Assembly (NCBI GenBank): GCA_021790615.1
Contig: JAJYGW010000234.1
Coordinates: 1-8,558 of the forward strand
DNA length: 8,558 nucleotides
Reading direction: 5' to 3'
Source: Actinomycetes bacterium
GTDB taxonomy: Bacteria; Actinomycetota; Acidimicrobiia; Acidimicrobiales; JAKAOS01
Shown: one piece after another, positions 5,625 to 8,558 of the stretch
How the letters are laid out: each line of letters begins with the position of its first letter
Position numbering within the stretch: the stretch's first letter is position 1
Notes under the pieces: model-generated
Databases searched by the model: none
Seen by the model: only the letters and a program-made list of their open reading frames with translations
What the model was told of the DNA's origin: nothing
Translations under genes and position numbers: made by a program

Positions 5625-7139
5625 ATGCAGCGACTCAGCGGCCTCGATGCGATGTTCTTCTATCTCGAGACTCCGAGCTCCCACATGCACGTCACGGGGG
5701 TGTACGTGATGGAGCCGGGCGACCAGGACACCTCCTTCGAGAACATCCGTGCGATGGTGGCGGAGCGGTTGCCGCTGGCGGCTCCGTTTCGGAGGCGCTT
5801 GGTCGAGGTGCCCTTCAAGCTGTCGCACCCGCTCTGGGTCGAGGATCCGGACTTCGACCTCGACTACCACGTTCGCCGGGCTGCTCTTCCCGCACCGGGC
5901 GGGACGAAGGAGCTCGAGGACTTCGTGGCACAGGTCGTCGGACTGCCGCTCGACCGCGAGCGCCCGCTCTGGGAGATGTACATCGTCGAAGGGCTCGAGG
6001 GCGGCCGGGTCGCCACGGTCACGAAGATGCACCACGCCGCCATCGACGGCGTCTCGGGTGCCGAGATCGCCGCCACGTGGCTCGACCTCGAGGCGCGCCC
6101 GCCCGAGCGGCTGATCGCGGACCCATGGAGGCCGGAGCCGATCCCGTCGGACGTCGAGCTGATGGCGTTCGCGATGGCCTCGCTCGTCGGCCACCCGATG
6201 AAGGCGGTGAAGACCGCACGGCGCGTCGTCGAGTCCGCCCTGCACGTGACGGAGCGGAACCGGACTTCCGGCATCGAGCCGCCGCCGGCACCCTTCGCGG
6301 CGCCTAAGACGACGCTCAACCAGGCGATCACCCCTCACCGCCGCGTCGCATTCGCCGAGCGCCCGCTCGACGACTTCAAGGCGATCAAGAACCACTTCGG
6401 CTGCACGGTCAACGACGTCGTGCTGGCCGCCTGCGCCTCTGCCCTGCGGCGGTACCTGATCGAGGTCGGCGATCTGCCGGACGAGCCGCTCGTCGCGATG
6501 GTGCCCATGTCGGTGCGTACCGACGCCGACAAGGGCCTGCACGGCAACCGCGTCTCGGCCATGCTCGCTTCGCTCGCGACCGAGATCGAGGATCCCGTCG
6601 ACCGGCTCAAGGCGCTATCCGAGGGGATGCGCTCGGCCAAGGAGCAGGAGCAGCTGATCGGCGCAGCGACGCTCACGGACTGGACCGAGTTCACGTTCCC
6701 GGCGCTAGTCGGGCGAGCGTCTCGGCTCTTGTCCTCGATGCGCGTCTTCGACCGCGTGCGTCCCGTCTTCAACGTCACCATCTCGAACGTCCCAGGGCCG
6801 CCGTTCCCGTTGTTCCTCGCCGGTGGCCGGCTCGTGGGCTTCTACCCCTTGGGCCCGGTCGCCGAGGGCGTCGGGCTCAACATGACGGTCATGAGCTACT
6901 GCGGGATGGTGTACTTCGGCCTGAACGCCTGCCGGGAGACGGTGCCACGCATCGCCGAGCTGCCGCGCATGATCGAAGAGGGACTCGACGAGCTGCTCGC
7001 CGTCGCCCGCCCGCCGCGGCGCCGGCGCAGCTCGGGTGGCGCGCCTTCGTCGGCCGCCGCCAGCCTCGAGGGCGCGCCCGGCGATGCCGAAGTGGCGGTC
7101 GCTGCTCCGGCAGAGGCCGGTCTCGAAGAGACCGGCTGA
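5625..7139 (+). CDS. Wax ester synthase / acyl-CoA:diacylglycerol acyltransferase (WS/DGAT family)
   Basis: The 504-residue protein begins with the family's typical MQRLSGLDAMF and TPSSHMHV segment. It carries PLWEMY at 114-119 and the catalytic HHAAIDG (136-142, an exact HHxxxDG with His137 as general base). The C-terminal half has the conserved T-x-N-D-V (CTVNDVVLA), a P-M-S-V-R segment, NVTISNVPGP from residue 383 and LNMTVMSY. These enzymes esterify long-chain alcohols or diacylglycerol with acyl-CoA, producing wax esters or triacylglycerol storage lipid at the cytoplasmic membrane or lipid-body surface; wax ester and TAG activity cannot be separated by sequence. The start is fixed by AGGAGG at 5612-5617. 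The last ~45 residues (RRRR followed by an Ala/Gly/Glu-rich tail) are an unconserved extension, and the final codons form a strong hairpin. Length is slightly above the usual 450-480. Confidence 0.93.
   Translation: MQRLSGLDAMFFYLETPSSHMHVTGVYVMEPGDQDTSFENIRAMVAERLPLAAPFRRRLVEVPFKLSHPLWVEDPDFDLDYHVRRAALPAPGGTKELEDFVAQVVGLPLDRERPLWEMYIVEGLEGGRVATVTKMHHAAIDGVSGAEIAATWLDLEARPPERLIADPWRPEPIPSDVELMAFAMASLVGHPMKAVKTARRVVESALHVTERNRTSGIEPPPAPFAAPKTTLNQAITPHRRVAFAERPLDDFKAIKNHFGCTVNDVVLAACASALRRYLIEVGDLPDEPLVAMVPMSVRTDADKGLHGNRVSAMLASLATEIEDPVDRLKALSEGMRSAKEQEQLIGAATLTDWTEFTFPALVGRASRLLSSMRVFDRVRPVFNVTISNVPGPPFPLFLAGGRLVGFYPLGPVAEGVGLNMTVMSYCGMVYFGLNACRETVPRIAELPRMIEEGLDELLAVARPPRRRRSSGGAPSSAAASLEGAPGDAEVAVAAPAEAGLEETG
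7115..7137. terminator. Perfect 9-bp hairpin at the end of the WS/DGAT gene (possible bidirectional terminator)
   Basis: GCCGGTCTC (7116-7124) and GAGACCGGC (7128-7136) are exact reverse complements around a 3-nt GAA loop, extendable by one G-U pair into the stop codon. The hairpin lies between the convergent acyltransferase and ABC permease genes and would be equally stable in RNA of either strand. There is no T-tract on either side. It occupies the last seven sense codons, so it must also serve as coding sequence. Confidence 0.5.
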
Positions 7140-7180
7140 GCGCTCCGCCCGCGCTCGGCCGCGCTCCGGCCCGCTCCGCT
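7140..7180. repeat. Short imperfect tandem repeat, about four units of 9-11 nt
   Basis: Directly after the acyltransferase stop, a GCGCTCCGCCC-like unit recurs: 7140-7150, 7151-7160 (GCGCTCGGCC), 7161-7171 (GCGCTCCGGCC) and a partial CGCTCCGCT at 7172-7180. The copies differ by one or two bases. It lies in the noncoding gap between two convergent genes and has no evident function; slippage in GC-rich spacer DNA is the simplest explanation. Confidence 0.5.
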
Positions 7181-7208
7181 ACGACGCGGCTGCGACCACT
7201 GCCGGTGT

Positions 7209-8180
7209 TCAGCCCTCTTCCCGCGCGTAGGGCAATCCGAGAGCGGCCGGAGCCCCGAGCCGTCGTCGCACCGATCCTGTTGACGCCGCTACCAGGGCGA
7301 CGATCGTCATGAGAAACGGGAGCGCAGACCAGAACTCCGTCGGTATCGAGGTGATGCCTCGCGCCTGCAAGTCATAACCGAGCCCGAGGAAGGCGCCGAA
7401 GAGGTAGGCGCCGACCAGCAGCAGGTCGGGTCGCCAGAAGGCGAAGATGACGAGCGCGATGGCAATCCAGCCCGCCCCGGCCGTGAGCCCGTTGATCCAG
7501 TTCGTGGCGATCTGCAGCGTGAACATCGCACCGCCCACACCGGCGAGCGCCCCACCGAGGAGGGTGTGCAGGTACCGGTAGCGGATGACGTTGACGCCCA
7601 TCGCGTCGGCTGCCTGGGGGGACTCACCGACTGCGCGCAGGTGCAGTCCGGGCCGCGTCCGGTACAGGTAGAGGAGCGACAGGATCACGAAGAGCCACGA
7701 CAGGTAGACGAGCGGGCTCTCGTGGAAGAGGATCGGCCCGACGACGGGTGCGTCCTTCAGGCCGAAGACGTTGATGTCGGAGAACTGGTGGCGTCCGGCC
7801 TGTGCGCCGAGGTTGCCGACGACTCCGAGATACGAGGACAGGCCGATGATCCCGGCGAAGATGGTGAGCGTCAGGCCCGAGACGATCTGGTTGGCCCGCA
7901 GGGTGATCGACAGGAAGGCGTGGATGAGCGACATGACGGCACCTGCCAGTGCGCCCACGAGCACCGCCACGATGAGCACCAGCCAGGACGGGCCGTCCAT
8001 CTTCTGGGACGTCCAGAACGCGCAGACCGCACCCATGAGCATCATGCCCTCCACCCCGAGGTTGAGGATCCCGGAGCGCTCGGCGAACAGCTCGCCGAGG
8101 CCGGCGAACAGGAGAGGGGTGCCGTACAGGATCGCCGAGACGACGATGGAGATCCCGATGTTTGCGTTGATCCCGCTCAT
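7209..8180 (-). CDS. ABC transporter permease, BMP-type nucleoside/simple-sugar importer (NupQ/YufQ-like)
   Basis: The 323-residue protein is almost entirely hydrophobic, with roughly eight to ten membrane segments, and fits the branched-chain/ribose-type permease fold (BPD_transp_2). The diagnostic stretch near the N-terminus is AERSGILNLGVEGMMLMGA, followed by an ANQIVSGLTL loop and a GAMFTLQ segment with nearby conserved glycines. This is the smaller of the two paired permeases found with BmpA-like lipoproteins, which import purine nucleosides or related compounds through the membrane; the actual ligand is unknown. The ATG at 8180 overlaps the stop of the preceding permease gene as ATGA and is preceded by a good Shine-Dalgarno (GGAGGGGAG, plus-strand 8189-8197). 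The gene is convergent with the acyltransferase gene and appears to be last in its operon, whose ATPase and binding protein should lie to the right of the window. Confidence 0.9.
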   Translation of the reverse strand: MSGINANIGISIVVSAILYGTPLLFAGLGELFAERSGILNLGVEGMMLMGAVCAFWTSQKMDGPSWLVLIVAVLVGALAGAVMSLIHAFLSITLRANQIVSGLTLTIFAGIIGLSSYLGVVGNLGAQAGRHQFSDINVFGLKDAPVVGPILFHESPLVYLSWLFVILSLLYLYRTRPGLHLRAVGESPQAADAMGVNVIRYRYLHTLLGGALAGVGGAMFTLQIATNWINGLTAGAGWIAIALVIFAFWRPDLLLVGAYLFGAFLGLGYDLQARGITSIPTEFWSALPFLMTIVALVAASTGSVRRRLGAPAALGLPYAREEG

Positions 8181-8558
8181 GAGGCCTGCTCCCCTCCACC
8201 GGTGAGTGCCATCTCCACGGGTGCCGCCGCGGGTGCTGCTGGGCGTACCTGTCCCGCGCGGTGAGCCGCCAGCGGCTTTCTCGTGCGGTGCACCCGAACG
8301 TGATACCGAGCGAAGATCTCCGAACCGAGCACGCAGAACAGGAGGATCCCCTCCATCGTTCCGGTGAGGCCGATCGGGAAATTGGGACCCTGCAGCGCCA
8401 GCCCCGCGTTCGTGAGCACCCCGATCCCGAGCGCGGCGAGGATCGCCGAGATGGGGTTGTAACGCGCCAGCGCCGCCACCACGATGCCCGTGTAGCCGAA
8501 CTGCGCCTGCTCGAGACCCCGGGGGTCGAGCACATGGCGGAAGTCGCCGACTTGGCTC
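8177..8558 (-). CDS. ABC transporter permease, BMP-type importer, C-terminal part (NupP/YufP-like)
   Basis: This frame runs from the right edge to a stop at 8177, giving the last ~126 residues of a larger membrane protein; the N-terminus is outside. It contains a GYTGIVVAALARYNPISAIL segment, matching the G-x-x-G-I-A-V-A-L-L region of the longer permease in nucleoside/simple-sugar ABC importers, then hydrophobic segments through GVLTNAGLAL and GILLFCVLGSEIF. A basic, Ala/Pro-rich cytoplasmic tail of about 45 residues follows. It pairs with the permease at 7209-8180, with which it shares a 4-nt ATGA overlap and presumably forms the heterodimeric channel. A GTG at 8533 is internal; the frame continues past it without a stop, so this is a partial gene rather than a short one. 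Confidence 0.85.
   Translation of the reverse strand, partial: SQVGDFRHVLDPRGLEQAQFGYTGIVVAALARYNPISAILAALGIGVLTNAGLALQGPNFPIGLTGTMEGILLFCVLGSEIFARYHVRVHRTRKPLAAHRAGQVRPAAPAAAPVEMALTGGGEQAS

Noticed and set aside
5520..6542. A 340-residue open frame antisense to the acyltransferase gene.
   Set aside because: It has no recognisable motif and is rich in Arg, His, Asp and Gly, as expected from the complement of a high-GC coding strand. The sense frame has full family motifs.
7566..8264. A 232-residue plus-strand frame across the ABC permease genes.
   Set aside because: It is highly charged (Asp/Glu/Arg/Gln) with no motif. The minus-strand frames encode clear membrane permeases with ATGA coupling and a Shine-Dalgarno.
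1..8558. Search for mobile elements, CRISPR, tRNA, toxin-antitoxin or defence genes.
   Set aside because: None seen by eye. Gene content is metabolic and housekeeping, composition is uniform and gene order looks chromosomal, so I do not claim an undescribed system here.

Overview
The window looks like ordinary chromosome from a very GC-rich actinobacterium. The grounds are the strong G/C bias at third codon positions, GTG starts, a wax ester synthase/DGAT-type acyltransferase, an F420/PPOX-type flavoprotein, an Orn-type oligoribonuclease and densely packed short operons. An acidimicrobial lineage is possible, but that is a guess from gene style and not something the sequence proves.

Layout from left to right. 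(1) 1-228, minus strand: the N-terminal part of a pyridoxamine-phosphate-oxidase-fold (PPOX) protein, cut by the window edge. (2) 391-3264, plus strand: three tightly packed genes, namely an SGNH-hydrolase lipoprotein, an AcuI/YhdH-type acryloyl-CoA reductase overlapping it by 1 nt, and a patatin-like phospholipase starting 1 nt after the reductase stop. (3) 3195-4936, minus strand: oligoribonuclease (orn) followed by a metallo-beta-lactamase-fold hydrolase, joined by a 4-nt GTGA overlap. The hydrolase gene runs 70 nt into the 3' end of the patatin gene. (4) 4979-5419, plus strand: dUTPase (dut), divergent from orn across about 40 bp. A perfect hairpin follows it. (5) 5625-7139, plus strand: WS/DGAT acyltransferase with a strong Shine-Dalgarno; a perfect 9-bp hairpin is built into its last codons. 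(6) 7209-8558, minus strand: two integral-membrane permeases of a BMP-type nucleoside/simple-sugar ABC importer. They are translationally coupled, and the second is cut by the right edge.

Functional themes. The left and centre hold acyl/lipid chemistry (SGNH esterase, acyl-CoA reductase, patatin lipase, WS/DGAT). The middle holds nucleotide and RNA housekeeping (orn, dut). The right holds the tail of a nucleoside-type uptake operon whose ATPase and binding protein should lie beyond position 8558. Orn and dUTPase are the most secure assignments.

I found no tRNA, rRNA, CRISPR array, insertion sequence, phage module or toxin-antitoxin-like pair, and no convincing undescribed system. What deserves a second look is mainly gene-boundary structure: two hairpins, a convergent coding overlap, a possibly leaderless divergent pair, and an unexplained three-gene lipid-type cluster. 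No gene-free stretch exceeds about 205 bases.
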